DNA from: Megaustenia siamemsis
Taxonomy: Eukaryota; Mollusca; Gastropoda; Stylommatophora; Ariophantidae
Direction of reading: 5' to 3'
NCBI GenBank assembly: GCA_032433765.1
Contig: JAVIAB010000051.1
Location: forward strand, 152,321,276 to 152,385,275
DNA length: 64,000 bases
Numbering within the stretch: the stretch's first letter is position 1; every line of letters starts with the position of its first letter. Under the pieces are notes generated by a model that was given only the letters and a program-made list of their open reading frames with translations, had not been told where the DNA came from and made no database searches. Shown here piece after piece: positions 42,839 to 54,327 of this stretch. Made by a program: the position numbers and the translations under genes.

Positions 42839-45800
42839 ATGAAGAAAAGAAGAACAACAAGCAGCAGAAGAAGAAGAGGAGGAAGAAGACGTAGAGGAAG
42901 AAGAACAAGCAGAATAACAACAAGCAGAAAAAGAAGAAGAACAAGCAGAAGAAGAAAAAGGATAAGCAGAAGAAGAAGAAGAACAAGCAGAATAACAACA
43001 AGCAGAAGAAGAAAAAGGATAAGCAGAAGAAGAAGAAGAACAAGCAGAAGAAGAAGAGGAGGAAGAAGACGTAGAGGAAGAAGAACAAGCAGAATAACAA
43101 CAAGCAGAAGAAGAAGAAGAACAAGCAGAAGAAGAAAAAGGATAAGCAGAAGAAGAAGAAGAACAAGCAGAAGAAGAAGAAGAACAAGAAGAAGAAGAAG
43201 AAGAACAAGCAGAAGAAGAAAAAGCAGAAGAAGAAGAAGAACAAGCAGAAGAAGAACAAGCAGAAGAAGAACAAGCAGAAGAAGAACAAGCAGAAGAAGA
43301 ACAAGCAGAAGAAGAACAAGCAGAAGAAGAAGAAGAACAAGCAGAAGAAGAAGAAGAACAAGCAGAAGAAGAAGAAGAACAAGCAGAAGAAGAAGAAGAA
43401 CAAGCAGAAGAAGAACAAGCAGAAGAAGAAGAAGAACAAGCAGAAGAAGAAGAAGAACAAGCAGAAGAAGAAGAAGAACAAGCAGAAGAAGAAGAAGAAC
43501 AAGCAGAAGAAGAAGAAGAACAAGCAGAAGAAGACGAAGAACAAGCAGAAGAAGAAGAAGAACAAGCAGAAGAACAAGCAGAAGAAGACGAAGAACAAGC
43601 AGAAGAAGAAGAAGAACAAGCAGAAGAAGATGAAGAACAAGCAGAATAAGAAGAAGAACAAGCAGAAGAACAAGCAGAAGAACAAGCAGAAGAAGAACAA
43701 GCAGAAGAAGAACAAGCAGAAGAAGAAGAAGAACAAGCAGAAGAACAAGCAGAAGAAGAACAAGCAGAAGAAGAAGAAGAACAAGCAGAAGAACAAGCAG
43801 AAGAAGAACAAGCAGAAGAACAAGCAGAAGAAGAAGAAGAACAAGCAGAAGAAGAAGAAGAACAAGCAGAAGAACAAGCAGAAGAAGAAGAAGAACAAGC
43901 AGAAGAAGAAGAAGAACAAGCAGAAGAACAAGCAGAAGAAGAAGAAGAACAAGAAGACGAACAAGAAAAAGAACAAGCAGAAGAACAAGCAGAAGAAGAA
44001 CAAGCAGAAGAACAAGCAGAAAAAGAACAAGCAGAAGAAGAAGAAGAACAAGCAGAAGAACAAGCAGAAGAAGAAGAAGAAGAACAAGCAGAAGAAGAAC
44101 AAGCAGAAGAACAAGCAGAAGAAGAAGAAGAACAAGAAGAAGAACAAGAAGAAGAACAAGCAGAAGAAGAACAAGCAGAAGAAGAACAAGAAGAAGAACA
44201 AGCAGAAGAACAAGCAGAAGAAGAAGAAGAACAAGAAGAAGAACAAGAAGAAGAACAAGCAGAAGAAGAACAAGCAGAAGAAGAAAAAGAACAAGCAGAA
44301 GAAGAAGAAGAACAAGCAGAAGAAGAAGAAGAACAAGCAGAAGAACAAGCAGAAGAAGAACAAGCAGAAGAAGAAGAAGAACAAGCAGAAGAACAAGCAG
44401 AAGAAGAACAAGCAGAAGAACAAGCAGAAGAAGAACAAGCAGAAGAAGAAGAAGAAGAACAAGCAGAAGAACAAGCAGAAGAAGAAGAACAAGAAGAAGA
44501 ACAAGAAGAAGAACAAGAAGAAGAAGAACAAGAACAAAAAGAAGAAAAGAAGAACAAGCAGAAAAAGAACAAGAACAAGAAGAAAAAGAAGAAGAAGAAG
44601 AACAAGCAGAAGAAGAGGAAGAACAAGCAGCAGAAGAAGAAGAACAAGCAGAAGAAGAGGAAGAATAAGCAGAAGAAGAAGAAGAAGAACAAGCAGAAGA
44701 AGAGGAAGAACAAGCAGAAGAAGAAGAAGAACAAGCAGAAGAAGAGGAAGAACAAGCAGAAGAAGAAGAAGAACAAGCAGAAGAAGAAGCAGAACAAGAA
44801 GAAGAAGAAGAAGAAGAAGAAGAAGAACAAGCAGAAGAAGAAGAACAAGCAGAAGAAGAAGAACAAGAACAAGAAGATGAAAAGGAAAGACAAGCAGAAG
44901 AAGAAGAAGACGAAGAACAAGCAGAAGAAGAAGAAGAAGAAGAAGAAGAAGAAGAAGAAGAAGAAGAGGAAGAACAAGCAGAAGAAGAAGAAGACGAAGA
45001 AGAAGAAGAACAATCAGAAGAGCAAACAGAAGAAGAGGAACCTGCAGCAGAAGAAGAAGAATAACAAACAGAAGAAGAAAAAGACGAAGAACAAGCAGAA
45101 GAAGAAGAACAACAAGCAGAAGAAGAGGAAGAACAAGCAGAGAAGAGGAAGAACAAGCAGAAGAAGAGGAAGAACAAGCAGAAGAAGTAGAAGAACAAGC
45201 AGAAGAAGTAGAAGAACAAGAGGCAGAAGAAGAAGAACAAGCAGAAGAAGAGGAACAAGCAGAAGAAGAGGAAGAACAAGCAGACGAAGAAGAACAAGAA
45301 CAAGCAGAAGAAGAAGAAGAAGAACAAGAACAAGAAGAAGAAGAAGAACAAGCAGAAGAAGAGGAAGAACAAGCAGAAGAAGAACAAGAAGAAGAAGAAG
45401 ATGAAGAAGAACAAGCAGAAGAAGAGGAAGAACAAGCAGAAGAAGAACAAGAAGAAGAAGAAGATGAAGAAGAACAAGCAGAAGAAGAAGAAGAACAAGC
45501 AGAAGAAGAACAAGAAGAAGAAGAAGATGAAGAAGAACAAGCAGAAGAAGAGGAAGAACAAGCAGAAGAAGAACAAGAAGAAGAAGAAGATGAAGAAAAA
45601 CAAGCAGAAGAAGAAGAAGAACAAGCAGAAGAAGAAGAAGAACAAGCAGAAGAACAAGAACAAGAAAAAGTAGAAGATGAAGAACAAGCAGAAGAAGAAC
45701 AAGCAGAAGAACAAGCAGAAGAAGAAGAACAAGCAGAAGAAGAACAAGCAGAAGAAGAAGAACAACAAGCAGAAGAAGAGGAACAAGCAGAAGAAGAGGA

Positions 45801-47635
45801 ACAAGCAGAAGAAGAAGAAGAACAAACAGAAGAAGAAGAAGAACAAGCAGAAGAAGAAGAACAAGCACAAGAAGAAGAACAAGCAGAAGAGGAAGAACAA
45901 GCACAAGAAGAAGAAAAGGAAAGACAAGCAGAAGAAGAAGACGAAGAACAAGCAGAAGAAGAAGAAGAAGAAGAAGAAGAAGAGGAAGAACTAGCAGAAG
46001 AAGAAGAAGACGAAGAAGAAGAAGAACAATCAGAAGAGGAAACAGAAGAAGAAGAACCTGCAGCAGAAGAAGAAGAATAACAAGCAGAAGAAGAAAAAGA
46101 CGAAGAACAAGCAGAAGAAGAGGAAGAACAAGCAGAAGAAGAGGAAGAACAAGCAGAGAAGAGGAAGAACAAGCAGAAGAAGAGGAAGAACAAGCAGAAG
46201 AAGAGGAAGAACAAGCAGAAGAAGAAGAAGAACAAGAGGCAGAAGAAGAAGAACAAGCAGAAGAAGAAGAAAAAGCAGAAGAAGAGGAAGAACAAGCAGA
46301 AGAAGAAGAAAAAGCAGAAGAAGAGGAAGAACAGGCAGAAGAAGAAGAATAACAAGCAGAAGAAGAAAAAGACGAAGAACAAGCAGAAGAAGAGGAAGAA
46401 CAAGCAGAAGAAGAGGAAGAACAAGCAGAGAAGAGGAAGAACAAGCAGAAGAAGAGGAAGAACAAGCAGAAGAAGAGGAAGAACAAGCAGAAGAAGAAGA
46501 AGAACAAGAGGCAGAAGAAGAAGAACAAGCAGAAGAAGAAGAAAAAGCAGAAGAAGAGGAAGAACAAGCAGAAGAAGAAGAAAAAGCAGAAGAAGAGGAA
46601 GAACAGGCAGAAGAAGAAGAAAAAGAAGAACAAGAACAAGAAGAAGAAGAAGAAGAAGAAGAACAAGCAGAAGAAGGGGAAGAACAAGCAGAAGAAGAAC
46701 AAGAAGAAGAAGAAGAAGATGAAGAAGAACAAGCAGAAGAATAAGAAGAACAAGCAGAAGAACAAGAACAAGAAAAAGTAGAAGAAGAAGAAGAACAAGC
46801 AGAAGAAGAACAAGCAGAAGAACAAGCAGAAGAACAAGCAGAAGAAGAAGCAGAAGAAGAAGAAGAAGAACAAGCAGAAGAAGAAGAAGAAGAACAAGCA
46901 GAAGAAGAAGAAGAAGAAGAAGAAGAAGAAGAACAAGAAGAAGCAGAAGAAGAAGAAGAAGAAGCAGAAGAAGAAGAACAAGCAGAAGAAGAAGAAGAAG
47001 AACAAGCAGAAGAAGAAGAAGAAGAACAAGCAGAAGAAGAAGAACAAGCAGAAGAAGAACAAGCAGAAGAAGAAGAACAAGCAGAAGAAGAAGAACAAGC
47101 AGAAGAAGAAGAACAAGCAGAAGAAGAAGAAGAACAAGCAGCAGAAGAAGAAGCAGCAGAAGAAGAAGAACAAGCAGCAGAAGAAGAACAAGCAGAAGAA
47201 GAAGAAGCAGCAGAGGAAGAAGAACAAGCAGAAGAAGAAGAACAAGCAGAAGAAGAAGAAGCAGCAGAAGAAGAAGCAGCAGAAGAAGAAGAACAAGCAG
47301 CAGAAGAAGAAGAACAAGCAGAAGAAGAAGAACAAGCAGCAGAAGAAGAACAAGCAGAAGAAGAAGAACAAGCAGCAGAAGAAGAATAAGCAGAAGAAGA
47401 AGAACAAGCAGCAGAAGAAGAACAAGCAGCAGAAGAAGAACAAGCAGCAGAAGAAGAACAAGCAGCAGAAGAAGAACAAGCAGAAGAAGAAGAACAAGCA
47501 GCAGAAGAAGAAGAACAAGCTGAAGAATAAGAAGAATAAACAGAAGAAGAAGAACAACAACAAGCAGAAGAAGAAGAACAGCAGAAGAAGAAGAACAAAC
47601 AGAAGAAGAAGAAAAAGAAGAAACTACTGTTCCTA
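42839..47635. repeat. purine-rich (GAA/CAA/GCA)n array, 4.8 kb
   Basis: Built from GAAGAAGAACAAGCA-type words of 9, 12, 15 and 18 bases. The + strand is A, G and C with almost no T; T appears only in rare GAT, GTA, AATAA and CCTGCAG words. Long internal duplications are visible. A block with CAATCAGAAG and CCTGCAGCAG occurs at 45011/45041 and again at 46027/46057, 1016 bases apart. A GAATAACAAGCAG word recurs at 46075 and 46347, 272 apart. Right-hand parts change to GCAGCAGAAGAAG words. All three - frames and several + frames stay open for hundreds to 1673 codons (Leu/Cys/Phe/Ser or Lys/Asn/Gln/Arg runs) and are by-products. Confidence 0.96.
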
Positions 47636-48019
47636 TAGAACTAAATTCTGCAATGAAAGTGTATAAGTATCTAGTCAACAAGTCCAATTAAAATGCCAAG
47701 TACAAATTCATGAAAACTTGACATAAATAGCATGCAAGTGTAACTAATTTATAAAAACAGTTTTTCTAATCAGGAATTATTCTGTTGCGAGGTTGACAAA
47801 GTAATCAGTTTTATCAACTTCAAAAAAAAAGTTCAAAGACATTCCCTAAACCATGGCCGCTCTAGGCAGAATCCTAAGTGTAAACACGACCGTGCATGAA
47901 GAGTATCTCTTACAGTCGGAGTTGGAGGTGAAGGGGATCGCGCTAGCCTCGTATTTGTACTGCCTGTTACCGGAAATGGATTGCAAACAGTTTGGATAGA
48001 ATTAAAATATCACATACAA
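47636..48019. other. no recognisable feature
   Basis: Unique spacer between two arrays. Confidence 0.4.
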
Positions 48020-48050
48020 ACGAGCGCGCGCGCACACACACACACACACT
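48020..48050. repeat. (CG)n/(CA)n microsatellite
   Basis: CGAGCGCGCGCG followed by about nine CA dinucleotides. Confidence 0.95.
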
Positions 48051-48231
48051 ATACGTGTATGCATGTCTAAGAAGATGAATGAACGGAACATAAATGGAGG
48101 CAAGAGCGGGAAATTGTGTCAATTGGAAGATGTGCGTGACGTGTATGGAGAAAAATGTGCTTGGGGATAAGAGCTTTCTCAGTTCTGGGAAGTGAAAGAG
48201 AGAAATAAGATGTACGCACATTATTGAGCAT
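48051..48231. other. unique spacer
   Basis: Short unique stretch before the 18-bp array. No motif seen. Confidence 0.35.
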
Positions 48232-49180
48232 TGTGATGTCTGTGTGTGTGGACGATGTCTGTGTGTGTGGGACGATGTTTGTGTGTGCGGGACGATGTCT
48301 GTGTGTGTGGGACGATGTCTGTGTGTGCGGGACGATGTCTGTGTGTGCGGGACGATGTCTGTGTGTGTGGGACGATGTCTGTGTGTGTGGGACGATGTCT
48401 GTGTGTGCGGGACGATGTCTGTGTGTGGGACGATGTCTGTGCGTATGGGATGATGTTTGTGTGTATGGGATGATGTCTGTGTGTATGGGATGATGTCTGT
48501 GTGTGTGGGACGATGTTTGTGTGCATGGGACGATGTCTGTGCGTATGGGATGATGTCTGTGTGTATGGGACGATGTCTGTGTATATGGGATGATGTCTGT
48601 GTGTATGGGACGATGTCTGTGTGTATGGGACGATGCCTGTGTGTATGGGACGATGTTTGTGTGTATGGGACGATGTCTGTGTGTATGGGACGATGTTTGT
48701 GTGTATGGGATGATGTTTGTGTGTATGGGATGATGTTTGTGTGTATGTGACGATGTATGTGTGTATGGGACGATGTTTGTGTGTATGGGATGATGTCTGT
48801 GTGTATGGGATGATGCCTGTGTGTGTGGGATGATTATTATGTGTATGAGATGATATCTATTTGTTTTGGATGATGTCAATTTGTTTGAGATGATGTCTGT
48901 GTGTATTGGATAATGTCTGTGTATAGGAAATGATGTCTGTATATATATATATAAGATGATGTTTATATGTATGGGATGATGTATATGTGTATGGGATGAT
49001 GTCTGTGTGTATGTGATTATTTATATGTGTATGGGATGATGTCTGTATATATGAGATGATGTCTATATGTATTGGATGATGTCTGTGTGTATGAGATGAT
49101 GTCTATCTGTATGGGATTATGTCTTTGTGTATGAGATGACGTCTCTGTGTATGTGGTTATGTCTGTGTGTATGTTGTCCT
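48232..49180. repeat. 18-bp minisatellite (GTGTGTGGGACGATGTCT), about 50 copies
   Basis: The left part (48232-48430) is nearly pure GTGTGTGGGACGATGTCT with GTGTGCG alternation. The middle uses GTGTATGGGATGATGTTT. From about 48860 units are degenerate in length and sequence up to 49180. As 18 is a multiple of 3, six-frame openness results in His/Thr/Ile and Cys/Val/Asp repeats. Confidence 0.95.
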
Positions 49181-49294
49181 GTGTCGTCTCTCTCGGCGAA
49201 ATCTCAATGACAGGCCGCACGTTATCCCAGACCGGCCCACCCACGAGTAAATATAGCTGTGGTTTAAAGAGAACATTATTCTTGTTTCTTCATT

Positions 49295-49880
49295 TGCTTT
49301 TCAGTGTTGACGCAATGTCTGTTAGCCTCTGCTGCTGTTATGTTTCCTATGTTCTTTATGTTTTCTTATGTTCCTAATATTCAATCAATCCATTTTTTTC
49401 GTGTTCGACCCTTAAGTATGCTGTTCTGGCAACGTTTATTAAAGGTTCATTTAGTTGTGTTTTGTTCTTTCTGTCTTATCATGCTGGAAAACCATTGTTT
49501 TTGTTGTTTCTTAATGTATTCTATGGAGGTAAGTATTCTTAGCTTTTTTTTCTCAGTTCTTCATTTCTGATCATATCTCTCAGGCTGTTTCCTGTCATTC
49601 GTCTAGCACATTACATCTCAGAAGTGGTTATTTTACTTACTGTTCTTGAGTCTAGAGTCCAGGTTGCACAACTTTAAGGTGAATATTGTGTAGTAGAGTG
49701 CTCTTTTTGTCTCTAGTGTTTTCCTTGTTGGACAAAAATGATGATAACTGTTCGATGATTTGACAAACTTTGTTGCATCTTGAGTCTATTTCTGCTGCTG
49801 GTGAATTCTTCTTTGTCACTAGACTTCCTAGATATTTAAATTCCTCCACTTCTTTTAGTTTTGTCTATCGTCTATTGTTA
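49295..49880 (-). pseudogene. LINE fragment, family D, copy 1
   Basis: The - strand frame at 49652-49849 reads MEEFKYLGSLVTKKNSPAAE, then IDSRCNKVCQIIEQLSSFLS, a non-LTR reverse-transcriptase thumb. The rest, down to about 49295, aligns with copy 2 at 50861-51445: both have the TCTCAGGCTG/TCTCAGACTG word, the TATTCTATGG word and CTGCTGCTGTTATGTTT. Stops and shifts are present throughout. Confidence 0.8.
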
Positions 49881-50171
49881 AGTTAATGTTCTGTTTTCCA
49901 CGAGATCATATACGAAAAATGTAATTATTCTGACTCTCATTAGAATTAACTTGGTATGGTGCAGAAACATGGAAACTAAAAAAGAAAAGAAATATAAAAG
50001 AAAACTGAAGAACTCTGAAATGTAGATTTGTAAAAGAACCTGGTGGCTTGAAAAGAAAACAGTGAAGATTTGAAACAGTTGAAAGTGAGAAAAGGATTTC
50101 CCTTAGATAGAATTCGAACAAACAATCAAAACATTTTTAAACGCACAAAGAAACGCGATTAACAATGAAGG
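49881..50171. other. no recognisable feature
   Basis: AT-rich unique sequence between a LINE fragment and a trinucleotide tract. Confidence 0.4.
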
Positions 50172-50525
50172 AGTAATAGTAGTAGTAGTAGTAGAAATAG
50201 TAGTAGTAGTAATAGATGTAGTAGTAGTAGTAATAGTAGTAGTAGTGGTAGAAATAGTAGTAGTAGTAATAGTAATGGTAATTTTATAGTAGTAATAACA
50301 GTAGTAGTAGTAGTAGCAGTAGTAGTAGTAGTAGTAGTAATAGCAGTTGTAGTAGTAGTAATAGTAGTAGTAGTGGTAGAAATAGTAGTAGTAGTAATAG
50401 TAATGGTAAAAGTGATAGTAATAACAGTAGTAGTAGTTGTAGTAGTTGTAGTAATATTAGTAATAGTAATAGCAGTAGTATTAGTAGTAATAATAGTAGT
50501 AGTATTATTAGTAGTAGTAGTAGAA
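50172..50525. repeat. (TAG)n/(TAA)n microsatellite
   Basis: TAGTAGTAG with TAA, TGG and TTG interruptions over 350 bases. A duplication is visible (the GTAGTGGTAGAAATAGTAG word occurs near 50240 and 50370). Confidence 0.96.
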
Positions 50526-50602
50526 ATCATCAGCATCGAGTGCCATCTCCGCAACGAAGGTTGTTTACCATGGATTGCCATTCTACTCTGTTTCTTGTTT
50601 TG
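50526..50602 (-). pseudogene. possible LINE 3' end beside the (TAG)n tract
   Basis: On the - strand this reads SRMAIHGKQPSLRRWHSMLM before a CATCAT/GATGAT-like step and the trinucleotide tract. LINE C-termini often end in a similar W...V..L..GDGTR. stretch, and another frame here gives NLRCGDGTRC. Too short for certainty. Confidence 0.35.
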
Positions 50603-50860
50603 ATGGTGCAGGCTGCTGCTCGCAATACTGAAAACGTCACATAGTTTGGGTGATCCCCCTTAGCGCTCAGACTTGAGTGATGTATGAGACAATGGCCATT
50701 ATATATTCAAATACTGCTAATCTGGAAGGTACTACCAAATACTGTTTCAGCTCCTTTATGTGGAAGGTATTCGCGGTATGTGGCATGGTTAGCAGTTGTA
50801 TTACCTAAGGTTTAATAACATTTAACATGGATTTCTTCTTCTTTTACTTTCCTTCCTCAT
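50603..50860. other. no recognisable feature
   Basis: Unique sequence. Confidence 0.35.
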
Positions 50861-51445
50861 CTGACTTTCAGCGTCGAGGGGAGATATAATTTGCGGTCTT
50901 TTGCTCTTCTGTTCGCCTCTGCTGCTGTTATGTTTGCTAGTGCTTCTAGTATTCCATCGGCCCATCTTTTCGTGGTCGACCCTTGAGTCTGGTGTTCTCA
51001 CAACGTTTTTGAAGACTCTTTGTGTTGTGTTTTGTTCTTTCTGCCTTGTCACGTGGCCAAACCATTTTATATGTTGTTTCCTTATATATTCTATGGCGGG
51101 GGCTATTCCTAGCTTTTTTCTCAGTTCTTAATTTCTGATCTTATCTCTCAGACTGTTTCCTGTCATTCGTCTAACACATTTCATCTCTGTAGAGGTTATT
51201 TTTCTTATTGTTCTTGCATCTATGGTCCAGGTCTGGCATTGGTAGCACAACGTTGGGATGAAGATTGTATTGTATAGTGCTCGTTTTGCCTCCAGAGTTA
51301 TTTCCTTGTTGAACAATAGTGGTGATAACTGTCCAATGATTTGACAAGCTTTGTTGCATCTTGATTCTATCTCTGCTGTTTGAGAATTATCGTTTGTCAT
51401 TAGACTTCCTATGTATTTGAATTCCTCTACTTGTTTTAGTTGTCC
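50861..51445 (-). pseudogene. LINE fragment, family D, copy 2
   Basis: The - strand frame at 51128-51400 reads AEIESRCNKACQIIGQLSPL, EAKRALYNTIFIPTLCYQCQ, and TWTIDARTIRKITSTEMKCV followed by RRMTGNSLRDKIRN. This is the thumb and connection region of a non-LTR reverse transcriptase. It continues in another frame at 50822-51052 with TRQKEQNTTQRVFKN, typical of the region after the GH.. motif. A stop and a frame change lie at about 51128. It is better preserved than copy 1, 1.57 kb to the left in the same orientation. No tail is obvious. Confidence 0.85.
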
Positions 51446-51885
51446 AACATGGATTTAAACTATTTAAATACCGTAGTGAAGCACGTTTGTTTGATTTTTC
51501 CGTCCTATCTACCGTCAAAGACTTTGTCCACGAACAAGGCATGTAAAATAAATAGTATAAGAATCAAAAGTGCAAAAATCAACAGAAGTCATGGCAGTAA
51601 CAGAGAAAAGCAAAGGGTAAATGAATCAATGGATGACACAAGGATGCAAGCTTACCCTTGCGGGTTGTAGTTCTGCGTGTTTCAAAGTTCTATTTCAAAT
51701 TTAGGCACACCTAAGATCTGTCTATACGTGATTTCGTAGTGAATGGCAAACCCTAAATGGCTGCTATGTATTTACAGTTCTGCTTATGTAGCCACGTAAC
51801 CCCTGTGACCAAGACTTTAAATACATATCAGCTATTCAGGGGTTGCCATTCACTCATGCTGGAGACATGAATTGTGGACAAACTA
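51446..51885. other. no recognisable feature
   Basis: Unique sequence with a 76-codon + frame at 51440-51670 that shows no domain. Confidence 0.4.
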
Positions 51886-52480
51886 TTAAAACATTCATTG
51901 AGAACCCGTGTCAATCATTGCCCTTTCATGTGACAAGCTTTTAAAGCATTGATTGAGAACCCGTGTCAATCATTGCCCCTTTCATGTGACAAGTTATTAA
52001 AGCATTGATTGAGAACCCGTGTCAATCATTGCCCCGTTCATGTGAAAAACTATTAAAGCATTGATTGAGAATCCGTGTCAATCATTGCCCCGTTCATGTT
52101 AAAAGCTATTAAAGCATTGATTGAGAATCCGTGTCAATCATTGCCCCGTTCATGTTAAAAACTATTAAAGCATTCATTGAGAATCCGTGTCAATCATTGC
52201 CCCGTTCATGTGACAAGTTATTAAAGCATTGATTGAGAATCCATTGCCCCGTTAATGTGACAAGCTATTAAAGCATTGATTGAGAATTCATTGCCCCTTT
52301 CATGTGGCAAACTATTAAAGCATTGATTGAGAACCCATGTCAATCATTGCCCCTTTCATGTGACAAACTATTAAAGCATTGATTGAGAATCCGTGTCAGT
52401 CATTGCTCCTTTCATGTGACAAACCATTAAAGCATTGATTGAAAATCCGTGTCAGTCATTGCCCAGTTAATTTGGAAAAT
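51886..52480. repeat. 56-bp tandem repeat (second, unrelated family), about 10 copies
   Basis: The unit is CATTGATTGAGAACCCGTGT, then CAATCATTGCCCCTTTCATG and TGACAAGCTATTAAAG. Starts at 51947 and 52003 fix 56 bases. Two units near 52220-52310 have a deletion of the GTGTCAATC part. It shares period but not sequence with the array at 15700-25195. Confidence 0.94.
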
Positions 52481-52559
52481 GAAATCTCTTTGCCAGCGTA
52501 AGCTTCTTCAGTCTCAGTTCTCAGTTCTCACAAACTACAGAAGATATCGATGTCTCATA

Positions 52560-52840
52560 ACACACAACAGATTTATAACTTGTATGTTCTGTGTCAGTCA
52601 TAATTTTGGGGCCATGTAATGAGAAGAGAACAACTGGAATATAGTGTAACAACTGGACAAATTTAGGGACGAAGAGATAGAGTGAAGCAAAGAGGGAAAA
52701 TACCAGACAGCTTAAGAGAATGGCTTGGCATAAGGTCAACAACAGAAATGATAAAGAACTGTCGAGATCGAAAGTTGTGGAGAGACATGATCACCTACGC
52801 CTGTAGGCCCGGTACTTGAGGATGATGATGATGTTCTGTG
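52560..52840 (+). pseudogene. LINE fragment, family A (3' end)
   Basis: On the + strand, with stops, it reads GHVMRREQLEYSVTTGQI, then RDRVKQRGKIPDSLREWLG and STTEMIKNCRDRKLWRDMIT. It ends in GGATGATGATGATG at 52819-52832. It matches the 14044 copy closely. No tandem array follows this copy, unlike 2781. Confidence 0.85.
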
Positions 52841-53300
52841 TGTTCAAGGCAACGCCATCTATATTAGTAAGGTCAGCAGGCGGAGAGAGAAATTCTAGAA
52901 AAATCTCAACAAACGTGACGTTTTCGTCATTCGAGCTATAGACGTCAGACGATATTCTACCCATAACCGTCCCTGGTCGCGAGATGAAAACTTCACAGAA
53001 AAGGGGTAATTCTTTTCTTCCCGCTGGTCTTACTACTATAGAAGGCAGTTGTTAGAAGCAAGCTGGAGAGACCGACGAAATAATATGTCATTGGAAAATA
53101 GACGATCGCCATAATCATAATCTTGTGCCGTCTCAGCATCAATAATTGTCTACCATTGTGCATTATTTCGGTGTTTCTTTTGTCATTGTGGTATACGATG
53201 TTATAGGTTACCATTTCCCACATGTTTATGTCCATGTTAGCCTGAGATTGTTGTTACCTCTTTTACCTTGTATTTTTCCTTCCAAGTTATTTTTCAGTTT
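52841..53300. other. no recognisable feature
   Basis: Unique sequence. The 80-codon - frame at 52993-53235 has no recognisable domain. Confidence 0.4.
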
Positions 53301-53735
53301 GATTTATAGACGTGCGTAAACTTGACATATAGACGTGTATAAACATTATATGTAGACGTGTGTAAAATTGACATGTAGACGTGTGTAAACTTGACATGTA
53401 GACATGTGTAAATTTGACATATTGACGTGTGTAAACTTGACATGTAGACGTGTGTAAACGTGGCATATAGACGTGTGTAAACTTGACATATAGACGTATG
53501 CAAACTTAACATATAGACGTGTTAAAACTTGACATTAAGATGTGTGTAAACTTGACATATAGACGTGTGTAAACTTGACATATAGACGTATGCAAACTTA
53601 ACATATAGACGTGTGCAAACTTGACATTAAGATGTGTGTAAACTTGACATATAGACGTGTGTAAACTTGACATGTAGACGTGTGTAAACTTGACATAAAG
53701 ACGTGTGCAAACTTAACATATAGACGTGAGTAGTA
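53301..53735. repeat. 23-bp tandem repeat, about 18 copies
   Basis: The unit is ACTTGACATATAGACGTGTG then TAA, with variants ATGTAGACG, ATTAAGATG and GTGCAAACTTAAC. A block of several units is repeated in the same variant order around 53480-53560 and 53560-53640. Confidence 0.95.
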
Positions 53736-53788
53736 TACAAGGGTCCATTTGCTTAGCATTTAGGCGCTAAATTAACAAAGATATATAG

Positions 53789-53807
53789 TAGGCGCGCGGC
53801 GCGCCTA
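53789..53807. repeat. GC-rich perfect hairpin, 9-base arms
   Basis: TAGGCGCGC, one G, GCGCGCCTA. Nearby GGCGC words (TAGGCGCTAA at 53761, GTAGGCGCAG at 53816) repeat the motif. It lies about 190 bases outside the left arm of the large inverted repeat. Confidence 0.8.
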
Positions 53808-54327
53808 ATGTACCGTAGGCGCAGGGGAGTTAACCGTGACATTTCGTGGCCAGATGTTGACCTCTAGTCTCGGTGACCCCGGAAGTGACCTGCTTATGTC
53901 TGGTGTGGCCTGGCTTTGGAGCGCTTGGTGTACTTGATCGTTAGTGATAGGTTAGTAGATTATACAACAGCATTGAAAAACAATCAATATAAAACAAAAG
54001 ACAAAAGATATATTTTATTCTTTTATTATCTCAATAGGTGTATAACATACAGTGGATATTATATAACATTACAAACATATTCAGTACATTGAGTAAATAT
54101 ATAGTACAAGGATAACAATTATTTATAGCTATGTAGTTGGGTGTCTGCTTAGCTCTATGTCATACATGAATCATAAGGGGTGAAACTGTTAGAGATTGCT
54201 GGGTAGTCTAAGCTGGTAGTGTAAAGAGTTAAATAGCTAGAGGCGTAGTCGAGACGTTATCATCAGCTACCTTTCTTTTTATATAGAAATAGGAAAGAGC
54301 ATTTCTTGTTTGACTGTAGGAAAATAT

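Noticed and set aside
42666..47687. A 1673-codon - strand frame and other very long frames rich in Leu, Phe, Cys, Ser, Lys or Arg
   Set aside because: They are translations of the trinucleotide-rich array in different registers. Homopolymer-like residues and openness in several frames show that they are not genes.
48067..48879. A His/Thr-rich 270-codon - strand protein
   Set aside because: It is explained by the 18-bp array, which is open in many frames.
51886..52480. A relationship between the two 56-bp arrays (15.7 kb and 51.9 kb)
   Set aside because: They share only the period; the unit sequences do not align.
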